Below are positions 7,240 to 16,075 of a stretch of 54,188 nt of DNA, piece after piece. The DNA lies in assembly GCA_025408405.1 (NCBI GenBank), contig JANYJE010000080.1, forward strand, positions 1-54,188, read 5' to 3'. Below the pieces are notes generated by a model. That model ran no database searches, was not told where the DNA came from, and saw only the letters and a program-made list of their open reading frames with translations. Every line of letters begins with the position of its first letter. Position 1 is the first letter of the stretch. The DNA is from Nitrosomonadales bacterium. Its GTDB lineage: Bacteria; Pseudomonadota; Gammaproteobacteria; Burkholderiales; Gallionellaceae. The translations under genes were made by a program, and so were the position numbers.

Positions 7240-8775
7240 GTGTTGAAATTGTTTGGCAATAAATCGGATCACCCGCTGGCCAATATTAAATCAGCCCAGC
7301 AACTGCTGGAGAGCCTGTCCAAAACCCACGCGGTGGAAGTCTTGCAGGAAATGGTGCATTGGATAGAAGAGTTGCTCCTCCCCGCCAATGAATTCCGTCT
7401 GGATCACCAGTTTGCCGTATTGCGGCTGTTGGACGATGCTGCACATCCCCATCTGCGCAGAGCCATACACAGCTATTTTTCTGCAGAGCCGCCCGCCGCG
7501 TTCCAGGAGAATCGTCTTTGGGGGGCGATGAATAGTTATTTTACTTGCTGCGAACAGGGCTATCGGCATCTGCTGACTGGTTTGCACAATGGCAACAAGG
7601 GCAGTTCCGCCATCAAATCGTTCTTGCCGCTGATCTGCGCGCGCGGTATCTATGCCATAGCGGGCAGGCTGGAATGCGCGGCGGTGCGTTACGCACAGAT
7701 CGACCCGGATTTATGGGCACATCTGGCCGAATTCTATGCCTATGCCGAAGAACAAAAATGCCTGGACGAACAGCTGGCGGTATATTCAGGCCTGGGGGCA
7801 GGCACTTCTGCGCGCCATCTGTTTGCGACTGTGCTGATGTGGTACGGCACGGGTGTGGGATCACGCAGACCGCTTGATTTGCACATTGCAAAACGCCTGC
7901 TTACGCACGCGGGGAAGTCATTTACAGTCGACGAGCGTTGTATTGCCGGCAGCCTGTTTTATTTTGACTTGGCTAGCCCGTCTGCACCCACCCGGGTGAA
8001 GGAAGAGGACGCCATGTATCCGGCCAGCATGCGCTTCATCGGCTCGGGGGAGGCTGCCAGGCTGTTCGATGACATGCTCAGAACGCTGGCCAAAAACATG
8101 GTGCCGGAAGAGTTGAATATGGGCGTGGCCTACAACGCCGAAATGGTGGGCAAAGTGGCGCGCCAACTGGCGGTATGCTGTCATTCACCCTTGCCGTCGC
8201 GTCGCCACCAGCGCCGCAAGATCAAGATGAACCTGAGCGTGGCGAACGGTTTTGCCCAGATGGTCGAGCAAACTGCTGTGGACCTGTATCTGGATGACGC
8301 CGCCAGCGAGTCCTGGGATGTGGAAAATGTCAGTGCCAACGGATTCAGCTGCGTGCTGCCTGCAGGCCGTGACAGCAAAATAAGGATAGGCGCGCTGGTC
8401 GGCATGCAGCCGGAAAAGGTTGTGCATTGGGGCGTGGGTATCGTGCGGCGCATGAGCCGTGATGCGCGAAACAACCTGCATGTTGGCGTCGAAATGCTCG
8501 CCACAAGGGTGCAAGGTGCGGTGCTGCATGGCCACGATGGCTTGCATGCTGGTGCCGAACATCCTGCATTGTTTCTGGATAAATCCGATATGCAGAATGA
8601 CGAGAGCTGGGTGCTGATGAAGGCGGGCACTTTTTCCAGCATGCGCAGCTCGACCATGACGATAGGGGAAGAAAGTTATTTGCTGCTACCCCTGGGCTTG
8701 CTGGAAAAGGGCGACGATTACGACCTTGCGCGCTACCGCAGGATGGTACAGGACAGCGGCGAAGAGTTGTATTAA
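7240..8775 (+). CDS. PilZ-like domain protein of unknown function (c-di-GMP receptor candidate)
   Basis: A 511-residue soluble protein. The first 300 residues are mostly helical and unrecognised. From about residue 318 an RRHQRRK block, then 40 residues later NVSANGFSC, reproduce the two c-di-GMP-binding motifs of PilZ domains (RxxxR and [D/N]xSxxG). They are followed by beta-rich segments (GALVGMQ, WGVGIVRRMSR, HVGVEMLA), as in a PilZ barrel. About 80 further residues follow. The start is chosen at GTG 7240 after GGAG (7231-7234); TTG 7243 is also possible. The gene is divergent from aat and convergent with the esterase. c-di-GMP binding is inferred from motifs only. Confidence 0.7.
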   Translation: MLKLFGNKSDHPLANIKSAQQLLESLSKTHAVEVLQEMVHWIEELLLPANEFRLDHQFAVLRLLDDAAHPHLRRAIHSYFSAEPPAAFQENRLWGAMNSYFTCCEQGYRHLLTGLHNGNKGSSAIKSFLPLICARGIYAIAGRLECAAVRYAQIDPDLWAHLAEFYAYAEEQKCLDEQLAVYSGLGAGTSARHLFATVLMWYGTGVGSRRPLDLHIAKRLLTHAGKSFTVDERCIAGSLFYFDLASPSAPTRVKEEDAMYPASMRFIGSGEAARLFDDMLRTLAKNMVPEELNMGVAYNAEMVGKVARQLAVCCHSPLPSRRHQRRKIKMNLSVANGFAQMVEQTAVDLYLDDAASESWDVENVSANGFSCVLPAGRDSKIRIGALVGMQPEKVVHWGVGIVRRMSRDARNNLHVGVEMLATRVQGAVLHGHDGLHAGAEHPALFLDKSDMQNDESWVLMKAGTFSSMRSSTMTIGEESYLLLPLGLLEKGDDYDLARYRRMVQDSGEELY

Positions 8776-8792
8776 GGCCGCGCCGGGCCGCA

Positions 8793-9467
8793 CTACCCCG
8801 TAATCATGCGTGTGAGCCAGCGCTCGATGTCGCGCACTTCTTCCATGCACATCGCATGCGGCATGGCATATTCATGCCAGTCCACGCGGTAACCATGTTG
8901 CCGCAATTGGTCAGCCGACAATTTTCCCAGAGCATATGGCACCACCGGATCGGTATGTCCGTGCGCGAAAAAAATTGGCGTGTTTTTCGCGCTCAGGCTC
9001 ACTTCCTGCGCCAGGGTGTCGGCCAGCGGCAGGTAGGTGGAGAGCGCGAGGATGCCGCCCAGCCGCGCCGGGTGGCGCAATCCGGTATGCAGGGCAACGG
9101 CGCCGCCCTGCGAGAACCCGGCGAGAAAAATATTTTCCGGGGCGATGCCGCGCGCTTTTTCCTGCGCGATAATCTTTTCGATTTCCGCCTGGGAGGCGCG
9201 TATTCCGGCGGCATCCTGCTGTGCGCCGATGTCGGCTGCGGCAATGTCATACCAGGCGCGCATGACAAAGCCGCCGTTGATGGTGACGGCCTGCTTGGGG
9301 GCATGCGGGAAGATATAGCGCAGCGCCACGGGCAGATTTATTTCCTGCGCAATAGAGACGAAATCTTCTCCGTCCGCGCCCAGCCCGTGCAGCCAGATGA
9401 TGCTGTGTTGCGGTGCTGTGCCGCGGTCGAGTGTGATGTGGGGCAGGATGTTGCTCGCGCTTTGCAT
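8793..9467 (-). CDS. alpha/beta-hydrolase carboxylesterase
   Basis: A 224-residue serine esterase of the acyl-protein thioesterase / EstB group (phospholipase/carboxylesterase family). It has the oxyanion-region motif IIWLHGLGADGEDF, a nucleophile elbow GFSQGG around Ser118, the catalytic Asp in HGHTDPVVP and the catalytic His in YAMPHAMCMEEV. No signal peptide is seen, so it is cytoplasmic. It starts 13 bases after darP on the same strand, suggesting an operon. The physiological substrate cannot be told from sequence. Confidence 0.9.
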   Translation of the reverse strand: MQSASNILPHITLDRGTAPQHSIIWLHGLGADGEDFVSIAQEINLPVALRYIFPHAPKQAVTINGGFVMRAWYDIAAADIGAQQDAAGIRASQAEIEKIIAQEKARGIAPENIFLAGFSQGGAVALHTGLRHPARLGGILALSTYLPLADTLAQEVSLSAKNTPIFFAHGHTDPVVPYALGKLSADQLRQHGYRVDWHEYAMPHAMCMEEVRDIERWLTRMITG

Positions 9468-9480
9468 GGTCGGGACAGGC

Positions 9481-10143
9481 TTAGCGTTGCACGAGCGATT
9501 CTTCCGGGATCAGGTCGCGCAGCACCTGGAAAATTTCGCGGTAGTTTTTAGGCGGCTTGCCCAGCTCTTTTTCTTTCACTGCATTGCGGATCAGCGCGCG
9601 CAAATGCTGGGCATCGGCGCTGGGGTGTGCGGCCAAGAGCTCGGTCAGGGCTTCCGGATCTTCCAGCAGGCGCTCGCGCCAGCGTTCCACCTGGTGCAGC
9701 CAGGTCACGTGCTGGCGCGAAGTGCCGTTCCATGCCGCCAGTTTTTCCAGGATGGGCGCAGTCTCGATGTCGCGCATCAGGCGGCCGATATACTGCATCT
9801 GGCGGCGGATTGCGCCAAACTTGTTGATGCGCTTGACCTCGCGTATGGCATCGCGCAGATTCTCGGGGATGTCCAGTTCGGCCAGATGCTCTTTGCTCAG
9901 CGCGACCAGTTGCTCGCCGACATCCTGCAGGTCGTGCATCTGCTTCTTGATCTTGGTCTTGCTGGGAGGCAACTCCTCTTCGTCTTCGTCGGCCGGCCCC
10001 ACGTTGCTTTTGGAAGCGCGTTTTGCTTTGCCCTTGGCGGGAGCCGCCGCCGGCTCCGCAGCAGGACGCTGCCTGGGTTTGCTGTCGTGGACCTGGATTA
10101 CTTCGACGCCGTCTTCGTCTTCTTCTTCGTGGTGCTGATTCAT
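9481..10143 (-). CDS. darP: ribosome-associated protein DarP (YjgA, DUF615)
   Basis: Homologue of E. coli YjgA/DarP, a factor in late 50S subunit assembly. The family core runs from PPSKTKIKKQMHDLQDVGEQLV through KEHLAELDIPENLRDAI, KRINKFGAIRRQMQYIGRLMRD and WRERLLEDPEAL to the C-terminal NYREIFQVLRDLI. The first 60 residues are an unusually long charged and Pro/Ala-rich extension (acidic MNQHHEEEDEDGVEV, then lysine-rich, then acidic again). The gene is divergent from pmbA, an arrangement also found in E. coli and a useful synteny check. Confidence 0.93.
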   Translation of the reverse strand: MNQHHEEEDEDGVEVIQVHDSKPRQRPAAEPAAAPAKGKAKRASKSNVGPADEDEEELPPSKTKIKKQMHDLQDVGEQLVALSKEHLAELDIPENLRDAIREVKRINKFGAIRRQMQYIGRLMRDIETAPILEKLAAWNGTSRQHVTWLHQVERWRERLLEDPEALTELLAAHPSADAQHLRALIRNAVKEKELGKPPKNYREIFQVLRDLIPEESLVQR

Positions 10144-10219
10144 GGTGTGCCGATAAATAAATTACAGATGTTGTTATGATAGCGCCTTCCGAGAATCCGT
10201 TTTGCTGAATTTCCCAACT

Positions 10220-11575
10220 ATGAACCAGACTGTCGCCACCGAATCCCGCTTTTCCCATTCTCCCGACACCCTGCGCCAGATCGCGCAGGATTTGATTCAA
10301 TATGCGCAGAAGCAGGGTGCCACGGCCTGCGCGGCCGAAGTGTCGGATGGTTTCGGGCAGGCGGTGAGCGTGCGTCAGGGCGAGGTGGAGACCATAGAAT
10401 ATAACCGCGACAAGGGCCTGGGCATTACCGTGTATATCGGCCAGCAGCGCGGCAGCGCCAGCACTTCGGATTTTTCGGCGCAGGCGGTGAAGGACACCGT
10501 GGATGCGGCGCTGAACATCGCGCGTTACACCGCTGTCGACGATTGTGCCGGCTTGCCGGACGCGGACATGCTGGCCACCGAATTTCCGGATCTCGACCTG
10601 TACCACCCGTGGATGATCGATGTGGAAGACGCGATCGAGCTCGCGCGTGCGTGCGAACAGGCCGCGTTTGCCGCGGACAAGCGCGTCAAGAATTCAGAAG
10701 GTGCCACGGTGAACGTGCACGAGGCGCAGTTCGTGTTTGCCAACAGCCTGGGATTTGTCGGCGGTTACCCCACCTCGCGCCATAGCCTGAGTTGCGCGGT
10801 GATCGCTGGCCGTGATGCCGGCATGCAGCGCGATTACTGGTATAGCGAGGCGCGCGACCCCGCCGACTTGAGCTCGGCCGAACAGATAGGGCGCATTGCC
10901 GCAGAGCGCACCGTGCGCCGCCTGAACGGGCGCAAGCTCGCCACCATGCAGGTGCCGGTGCTGTTCGAGGCACCCATTGCGGCCAGTCTGATCGGGCACT
11001 TCGTGGGCGCGGTGAGCGGCGGCAGCCTGTACCGCAAATCTTCCTTCCTGCTGGACCAGCTGGGCAAGCCGGTGTTCTCGCCCAATATCCGCATCGACGA
11101 TGTGCCGGATATTCGCAAGGGGCTGGCCAGCAGTGCGTTCGACGACGAAGGCGTGAAGACACAGCGCCGCGCCATCGTCGAGGGCGGCGTGCTGCAGGGG
11201 TATTTCCTCGGCAGCTATGCCGCGCGCAAGCTGGGCCTGCGCTCCACCGGCAACGCCGGCGGCAACCACAACCTCATCGTGCAGCCGGGAGAGCTGGATT
11301 TTGCCGGGCTGCTGCAGAAAATGGGCAAAGGCCTGCTGGTCACCGAGCTCTTGGGGCACGGCGTCAACTCCGTCACCGGCGATTATTCACGCGGCGCGGC
11401 GGGCTTCTGGGTGGAGAATGGCGTCATCCAGTACCCGGTGGAAGAAATCACCATCGCCGGCGACCTCAAGGACATGTACCAGCAGATCCTGGCGGTGGGC
11501 AGCGACGTGCTGGTGCAGGGCTCGCGCCAGTGCGGCTCGATCCTCATCGAGAACATGATGGTGGCGGGGCAGTAA
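10220..11575 (+). CDS. pmbA: metalloprotease PmbA/TldE
   Basis: Partner subunit of the TldD/TldE heterodimeric metalloprotease, known for maturing peptide antibiotics and degrading the CcdA antitoxin. The ATG at 10220 gives 451 residues. Family segments include QAVSVRQGEVETIEYNRDKGLGI, NSEGATVNVHEAQFVFANSLGFVGG, RDYWYSEARDPADL, TMQVPVLFEAPIAASLIGHFVGAVSGGSLYRKSSFL and GNAGGNHNLIVQPG. As usual for TldE, the zinc-binding HExxxH of TldD is absent. tldD is not in the window. Confidence 0.94.
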   Translation: MNQTVATESRFSHSPDTLRQIAQDLIQYAQKQGATACAAEVSDGFGQAVSVRQGEVETIEYNRDKGLGITVYIGQQRGSASTSDFSAQAVKDTVDAALNIARYTAVDDCAGLPDADMLATEFPDLDLYHPWMIDVEDAIELARACEQAAFAADKRVKNSEGATVNVHEAQFVFANSLGFVGGYPTSRHSLSCAVIAGRDAGMQRDYWYSEARDPADLSSAEQIGRIAAERTVRRLNGRKLATMQVPVLFEAPIAASLIGHFVGAVSGGSLYRKSSFLLDQLGKPVFSPNIRIDDVPDIRKGLASSAFDDEGVKTQRRAIVEGGVLQGYFLGSYAARKLGLRSTGNAGGNHNLIVQPGELDFAGLLQKMGKGLLVTELLGHGVNSVTGDYSRGAAGFWVENGVIQYPVEEITIAGDLKDMYQQILAVGSDVLVQGSRQCGSILIENMMVAGQ

Positions 11576-11614
11576 TATTTTCTGGGTATGCGGTTGCTGA
11601 GAAGGTTGGTGGAT

Positions 11615-13207
11615 TCATCTCTTGGGCGGCGTTACCTTGACATAGCAAACCACCAGCGCTTCCTGCTTGCCTTTTACCTGTAGTCCGAAGATGTCTCCGA
11701 ATTCGAATTGCTCCGCCCGCGCCGATTCGACCTCATTGCGCACTTCGCGGCTGATCAGGATGGAGCCGGGCTGGCAGCCTTTTTCGATGCGGGAGGCGAT
11801 ATTCACCACGTCGCCGATAGCCGTCCAGTCCAGGCGCTCTGCCGTGCCCACGTTGCCGATGACCACTTGACCCCAGTGGATGCCGATGCGCAATTGCAGG
11901 GTTTGCTGCCCGGCCCTGGTGCGCAGGTTGTTGATGTCTTCCGAATGGCTCTGCATGTCGATGGCGGAAAGCACCGCATCGGACGGTTTGTCGAAAATGG
12001 CCATGATGCAATCGCCCATGAACTTGTCGATGGAGCCGTGGTTGCGTATCACGGCTCCCGAAACACGGCGCAGGATGGAGTTCAGGGTGTCGATGATGGA
12101 TTCGCTGTCGGCGTTATGCTCCACGTAGGAGGTGAAGCCGACAATGTCGCAAAACAGCACGGCGACCGGGCGTTCCTCATTGCTCAGGCAGGTTTTGCCC
12201 AGGCGCACAGATTCGCGTGCCTGCTGTTCCACCAGCTGCGGCACGTAGTTGCGGGTGATATTGTGGATGCGCGCTTCGCTGAGGATGGAGCCTTCGGCGA
12301 GCAGGGTTCCGCCTTCGTCTTCGGATACGGCCTGCCACAGGGATTGAATGGTGCCGTCCGCGTGGCGAAAGCCGCTCACGTTGAACAGGATGGAGTTGCT
12401 GCCGGTGGCGTGCAGACGCACCCGATAATTTTTAAACACGCCATTGGCTTCGGCCAATGCCAGGCCCCAGGTGATGTCGTTATGGAAGCGCAAGGGAATC
12501 GCCTGCGCCAGGCTGCGTGCCGATGCTTGTTGCTGCCCCAGCCCCAGACGGGTGAGCAATGAGGGCGAGACGGAAACAATCTCGCCCACGGCGGTGAAGT
12601 GAACCAGGCCGTAATCGAGCTCGCCGAAAATCTGCGCGAGGCTCGCCTGTTGGGCCTCGCGATCCAGCAGGAAGGGCGCAGGTCTTCGTGGTTGGAGCTC
12701 AGCCTGCTGGATCAGGCTGATGCGGGAACCCTGGTCTGAATTTCCAGTTTCAAGCCGGAAATCCAGGGCGGCGATGAGTTTTTCAGTCTGGCATTCGACT
12801 CTATCCCATGGAAAAGGAACATCTACTTGCACCAGAGTGTTCGCAGCGGCAGCAGTCGCTTGCGGGAATGAGACCGATATCTGCCAGCCAGCCGTTTTGC
12901 AGGTGTGGGCGATGTTCTGGAATCCGTGCTCGCTCAGCTCGGCCCGGTAAAGTGTTTCCAGCTGTTCGCCCTGGTCTTCCAGTTGCAGGCCGAGATCTGT
13001 TTCCATGATGCGGCGGAATATCTGCAGGTGCATGGCCTTGACCGCACAGTCGAGCAGGTCGTGCAGAATAAGCTGGGTGGGTGCGGCCAGCCGGCCCAGA
13101 TGATGGGCCTCCAGGGCAAGCAGCAAGTTCGCTTGCACCTCCTCCCAATGGCCGTGATCGAGGGTGCAGAGACAAACCGGGGCAAGTTCGCTGGACGCAG
13201 CGTTCAT
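11615..13207 (-). CDS. class III adenylate/guanylate cyclase with PAS-like sensor region
   Basis: A 530-residue protein with no membrane segment. The C-terminal cyclase domain starts around residue 345. Metal-binding aspartates lie in VLFCDIVGFTSY and in KFMGD, that Lys being the usual purine-selecting residue. A Thr in DWTAIGDVVN fits adenine recognition, and NIASRIE supplies the transition-state Asn and Arg, so the domain looks active and ATP-directed. Residues 190-310 look PAS-like (GLVHFTAVGEIVSVSPSLLTRLG); the N-terminus is unrecognised. The ATG at 13207 lies 22 bases after the upstream HDOD gene; ATG 13228 is an alternative. The pair appears to be a signalling operon. Confidence 0.88.
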   Translation of the reverse strand: MNAASSELAPVCLCTLDHGHWEEVQANLLLALEAHHLGRLAAPTQLILHDLLDCAVKAMHLQIFRRIMETDLGLQLEDQGEQLETLYRAELSEHGFQNIAHTCKTAGWQISVSFPQATAAAANTLVQVDVPFPWDRVECQTEKLIAALDFRLETGNSDQGSRISLIQQAELQPRRPAPFLLDREAQQASLAQIFGELDYGLVHFTAVGEIVSVSPSLLTRLGLGQQQASARSLAQAIPLRFHNDITWGLALAEANGVFKNYRVRLHATGSNSILFNVSGFRHADGTIQSLWQAVSEDEGGTLLAEGSILSEARIHNITRNYVPQLVEQQARESVRLGKTCLSNEERPVAVLFCDIVGFTSYVEHNADSESIIDTLNSILRRVSGAVIRNHGSIDKFMGDCIMAIFDKPSDAVLSAIDMQSHSEDINNLRTRAGQQTLQLRIGIHWGQVVIGNVGTAERLDWTAIGDVVNIASRIEKGCQPGSILISREVRNEVESARAEQFEFGDIFGLQVKGKQEALVVCYVKVTPPKR

Positions 13208-13229
13208 GGTTTGATCTCGCCGTGTCATA

Positions 13230-14063
13230 TCAGAGGTTGGCACAGAGTTGATAAGTCTCATTGTCCATCAGACTTGCCATAAAATCTGGCTGCAAAAAGT
13301 GCTCGCTCAGGGCCTCATCCAAACCGCAAGCCATCAGCTTCGTCTTCCTCGATCCAGGCTCGGCATCGGTCTGGGCGCACTCGATCAGGCAGTTGGCGGC
13401 AGCCAGGCTGAGCATTACCGGGGAGTTCGCATACTCCGGGCGCGGGACAGCAAGATCGACTCCCATGTAATCTGCGAAGTGTTGTGGCAGCTTCCATTGT
13501 GTTACCGCCTCCCGTCCCACCTGGCAATGATCGCAGCCAAAGATTTGCCTTTCGGCTTCCACGCAGTCGTGTCCCTGGTCAAGAACCAGACTGAGCACAG
13601 AGAGATATTTAGCCCCGTCATGATTGAACAGCAGCACCTTACCGATGTCGTGCAGCAGTCCGGCGATAAAAGCCTCGTCCTGCATTTTTCCGTCGCCCAC
13701 GGCCTGGCAGATGGCCTGGCTGGCAATGGAGGTGAGCAGGGAATGCTGCCAGATATGCACGCTGAATAGCTGTGACTGCGTCTTGGGAAACAGCGAGCGG
13801 CTGAAAGCCAGCATGGCCAGCGAACGTATCACATTGAAACCGAGTACGCTGATCGCAACAGGGATGCTGGAAATCTGTTTGCCGCGGTTGTACAGGGGGG
13901 AGTTCACCACCCGCAGAATCAGCGTGGCGACCCCCTGGTCCGAACTGATATAGCTATCCAGCTCGCTCAGGCAGGAATTGGATTCAATATTCAGACGGAT
14001 GATCCCGGCAATGATGTCGGCCTGAACGGGGATATTCTTGTAATCGACTGCCTTGCAATCCAT
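13230..14063 (-). CDS. HDOD-domain signalling protein
   Basis: A single-domain HDOD protein of 277 residues. The hallmark start of the domain is SDQGVATLILRVVNSPLYN, followed by ISSIPVAISVLGFNVIRSLAM, IWQHSLLTSIASQAIC, an intact GLLHDIGKVLLF with the HD pair, and DHCQVGREAVTQWKLPQHF. HDOD proteins act as regulatory scaffolds in motility, chemotaxis and stress signalling, usually without proven enzymatic activity. It is the first gene of a two-gene operon with the cyclase. Confidence 0.9.
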   Translation of the reverse strand: MDCKAVDYKNIPVQADIIAGIIRLNIESNSCLSELDSYISSDQGVATLILRVVNSPLYNRGKQISSIPVAISVLGFNVIRSLAMLAFSRSLFPKTQSQLFSVHIWQHSLLTSIASQAICQAVGDGKMQDEAFIAGLLHDIGKVLLFNHDGAKYLSVLSLVLDQGHDCVEAERQIFGCDHCQVGREAVTQWKLPQHFADYMGVDLAVPRPEYANSPVMLSLAAANCLIECAQTDAEPGSRKTKLMACGLDEALSEHFLQPDFMASLMDNETYQLCANL

Positions 14064-14199
14064 GGGGCTTTTCCGGACATATCATTGTCTGAGCAGTGGG
14101 TATTCTAACAGCATAAGTTTTATATAAGTGCCATGGCTTGGGCTGGGCCGCAAGTAATGTGTTGCTGCCGGACGGTGTGATAAAATGCGCGCTTTCTTG

Positions 14200-14237
14200 T
14201 TTACCCTGTTAACTTAAATTTACCCAGTTGGCTTAAT
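14200..14237. repeat. two tandem 19-base repeats in the glyA leader
   Basis: The units TTTACCCTGTTAACTTAAA (14200-14218) and TTTACCCAGTTGGCTTAAT (14219-14237) agree at 15 of 19 positions, and a third TTTAC-like start follows. They lie 24-61 bases before the glyA start, in a leader that would follow a TAAAAT box at 14181-14186. Tandem 19-base spacing could be a regulator site on one DNA face or an RNA element. No known THF or glycine riboswitch core is visible. Confidence 0.4.
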
Positions 14238-14260
14238 TTACAGACCCCGGAAGGCTCGCC

Positions 14261-15505
14261 ATGTTCTCTAGCAAAAACACCATCGCCCATACCGACCCAG
14301 AATTGTGGGCGGTCATTCAGGATGAAAATCGTCGCCAGGAAGATCACATCGAGCTGATCGCCTCCGAGAACTACACCAGCCCGGCGGTGATGGAAGCGCA
14401 GGGCAGCAAGCTCACCAACAAATATGCGGAAGGCTATCCGGGCAAGCGCTACTACGGCGGTTGCGAATATGTGGACAAGGCAGAACAGCTTGCCATTGAC
14501 CGCGTCAAAGCCCTGTTCGGCGCGGAATATGCCAACGTGCAGCCGCACTCCGGTTCGCAGGCCAACCAGGCGGTGTATGTGTCGGTGTTGAAGCCGGGCG
14601 ACACCATCCTCGGCATGTCGCTGGCGCATGGCGGCCACCTCACTCATGGTGCCTCGGTCAACATCAGCGGCAAGCTGTATAACGCCATCACCTACGGCCT
14701 GAACGCCAAGGAAGAGATTGACTACGACGCGGTACAGAAGCTGGCCACCGAGCACAAGCCCAAGATGATCGTGGCGGGTGCTTCCGCCTATGCGCTGACC
14801 ATAGACTGGAAGCGCTTCCGCGCGATTGCGGACAGTGTGGGCGCCTATCTGTTTGTGGACATGGCGCACTATGCCGGCCTGATCGCCGCGGGCTACTACC
14901 CCAACCCGGTGGGCATCGCCGACTTCGTCACCAGCACCACCCATAAAACCCTGCGCGGTCCGCGCGGCGGCATTATCCTGGCCAAGGCCGAGCATGAAAA
15001 AGCGCTGAACTCGGCGATTTTCCCGGCACTGCAGGGTGGCCCCCTGATGCACGTCATCGCCGCCAAGGCCGTGGCTTTCCTGGAAGCTGGCAGCAAGGAA
15101 TTCAAGGCCTACCAGCGGCAGGTGGTCGAGAATGCACGCGTGATGGCCAAAGTGTTGCAGGAACGCGGTGTGCGCATCGTGTCCGGCCGCACCGATTGCC
15201 ATATGTTCCTGGTGGATCTGCAGCCCAAGAATCTGACCGGCAAGGATGCCGAGGCCGCACTGGGCCGCGCTCATATCACCGTGAACAAGAACGCCATCCC
15301 GAACGATCCGCAAAAGCCATTCGTCACCAGCGGCATTCGTATCGGCAGCGCGGCGATGACCACGCGCGGCTTTACCGAGCTGGAAGCCGAACAGCTGGCC
15401 AACCTGATCGCCGATGTACTGGATGCGCCGAACGACGACAATGTGATTGCGCGCGTGGTGGCCGACGTGAAAAAGCTGACCACAAAATTCCCGGTATATG
15501 GATAA
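14261..15505 (+). CDS. glyA: serine hydroxymethyltransferase
   Basis: PLP enzyme that interconverts serine and glycine and loads one-carbon units on tetrahydrofolate. It is 414 residues, the normal bacterial length. Landmarks are [64 protein letters not shown] and [14 protein letters not shown], which contains the PLP-binding Lys. The ATG follows GGAAGG at suitable spacing. The 3' end is followed immediately by a GGATTGAGG hairpin element and then nrdR. Confidence 0.97.
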   Translation: MFSSKNTIAHTDPELWAVIQDENRRQEDHIELIASENYTSPAVMEAQGSKLTNKYAEGYPGKRYYGGCEYVDKAEQLAIDRVKALFGAEYANVQPHSGSQANQAVYVSVLKPGDTILGMSLAHGGHLTHGASVNISGKLYNAITYGLNAKEEIDYDAVQKLATEHKPKMIVAGASAYALTIDWKRFRAIADSVGAYLFVDMAHYAGLIAAGYYPNPVGIADFVTSTTHKTLRGPRGGIILAKAEHEKALNSAIFPALQGGPLMHVIAAKAVAFLEAGSKEFKAYQRQVVENARVMAKVLQERGVRIVSGRTDCHMFLVDLQPKNLTGKDAEAALGRAHITVNKNAIPNDPQKPFVTSGIRIGSAAMTTRGFTELEAEQLANLIADVLDAPNDDNVIARVVADVKKLTTKFPVYG

Positions 15506-15589
15506 GGCAGGATTGAGGATTGAGGAGTTAGGAGCTAGGCCAAAACCCCTGCATTTAGATTCAATCCTCAATCCTCGCTCCTCAATCCT
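15506..15589 (+). repeat. GGATTGAGG hairpin element, copy 1
   Basis: Directly after the glyA stop codon comes GGCAGGATTGAGGATTGAGG, and the segment ends in TCCTCGCTCCTCAATCCT, touching the nrdR start codon at 15590. The two arms are largely complementary, made of repeated GGATTGAGG units on the left and their complement on the right. A second copy at 24090-24174 has the same beginning (after a stop codon) and ending (before a start codon) but a different centre. Not a known REP family to my knowledge. Confidence 0.7.
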
Positions 15590-16075
15590 ATGAAATGCCC
15601 CTTCTGTAAGAATCCCGACACCCAGGTGGTCGATTCACGCGAGAGCGATGAAGGCGACAGCATCCGCCGCCGCCGCCGCTGCCTGAAGTGTGAAAAACGC
15701 TTCACCACCTATGAAACGGTGGAGTTGCGCATGCCCCAGGTGGTAAAACAGAACGGCATGCGCAGCGAGTTCGCTGCGGAAAAATTGCGCACCAGTTTTT
15801 CCCGTGCACTGCACAAGCGTCCGGTTTCGACCGAGCTGGTGGATGCGGCAATCGATAATGTCACGCAAAAAGTCTTTGCCTTGGGGGAACGTGAAATCGG
15901 TTCACGCCAGATCGGGGAAATGGTGATGAAGGAATTGCTCAAGCTGGACAAGGTGGCTTATATCCGCTTTGCCTCGGTGTACAAGAGCTTTCAGGATGTG
16001 GGCGATTTCGCCGATGCGGTGGATGCCGTGCGCCAATCCCCGGCAAAGTCCAAAGCTCCCGCGAAGCGTAAATAA
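15590..16075 (+). CDS. nrdR: transcriptional repressor NrdR
   Basis: Zinc-ribbon/ATP-cone repressor that represses ribonucleotide reductase genes according to ATP/dATP. Residues 3-34 form the zinc ribbon (CPFC and CLKC pairs, with the basic SIRRRRR between them). The ATP-cone follows from about residue 49 ([42 protein letters not shown]). At 161 residues it is normal, with an Ala/Lys-rich tail. The start is fixed by the family's MKCPFC, yet no Shine-Dalgarno is present because a repeat arm abuts the ATG. The stop codon abuts the ribD start. Confidence 0.96.
   Translation: MKCPFCKNPDTQVVDSRESDEGDSIRRRRRCLKCEKRFTTYETVELRMPQVVKQNGMRSEFAAEKLRTSFSRALHKRPVSTELVDAAIDNVTQKVFALGEREIGSRQIGEMVMKELLKLDKVAYIRFASVYKSFQDVGDFADAVDAVRQSPAKSKAPAKRK

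Noticed and set aside
14201-15571. A 456-residue frame antisense to glyA
   Set aside because: It mirrors the glyA gene, is His/Gly/Arg-rich without family resemblance, and arises from high GC third positions.
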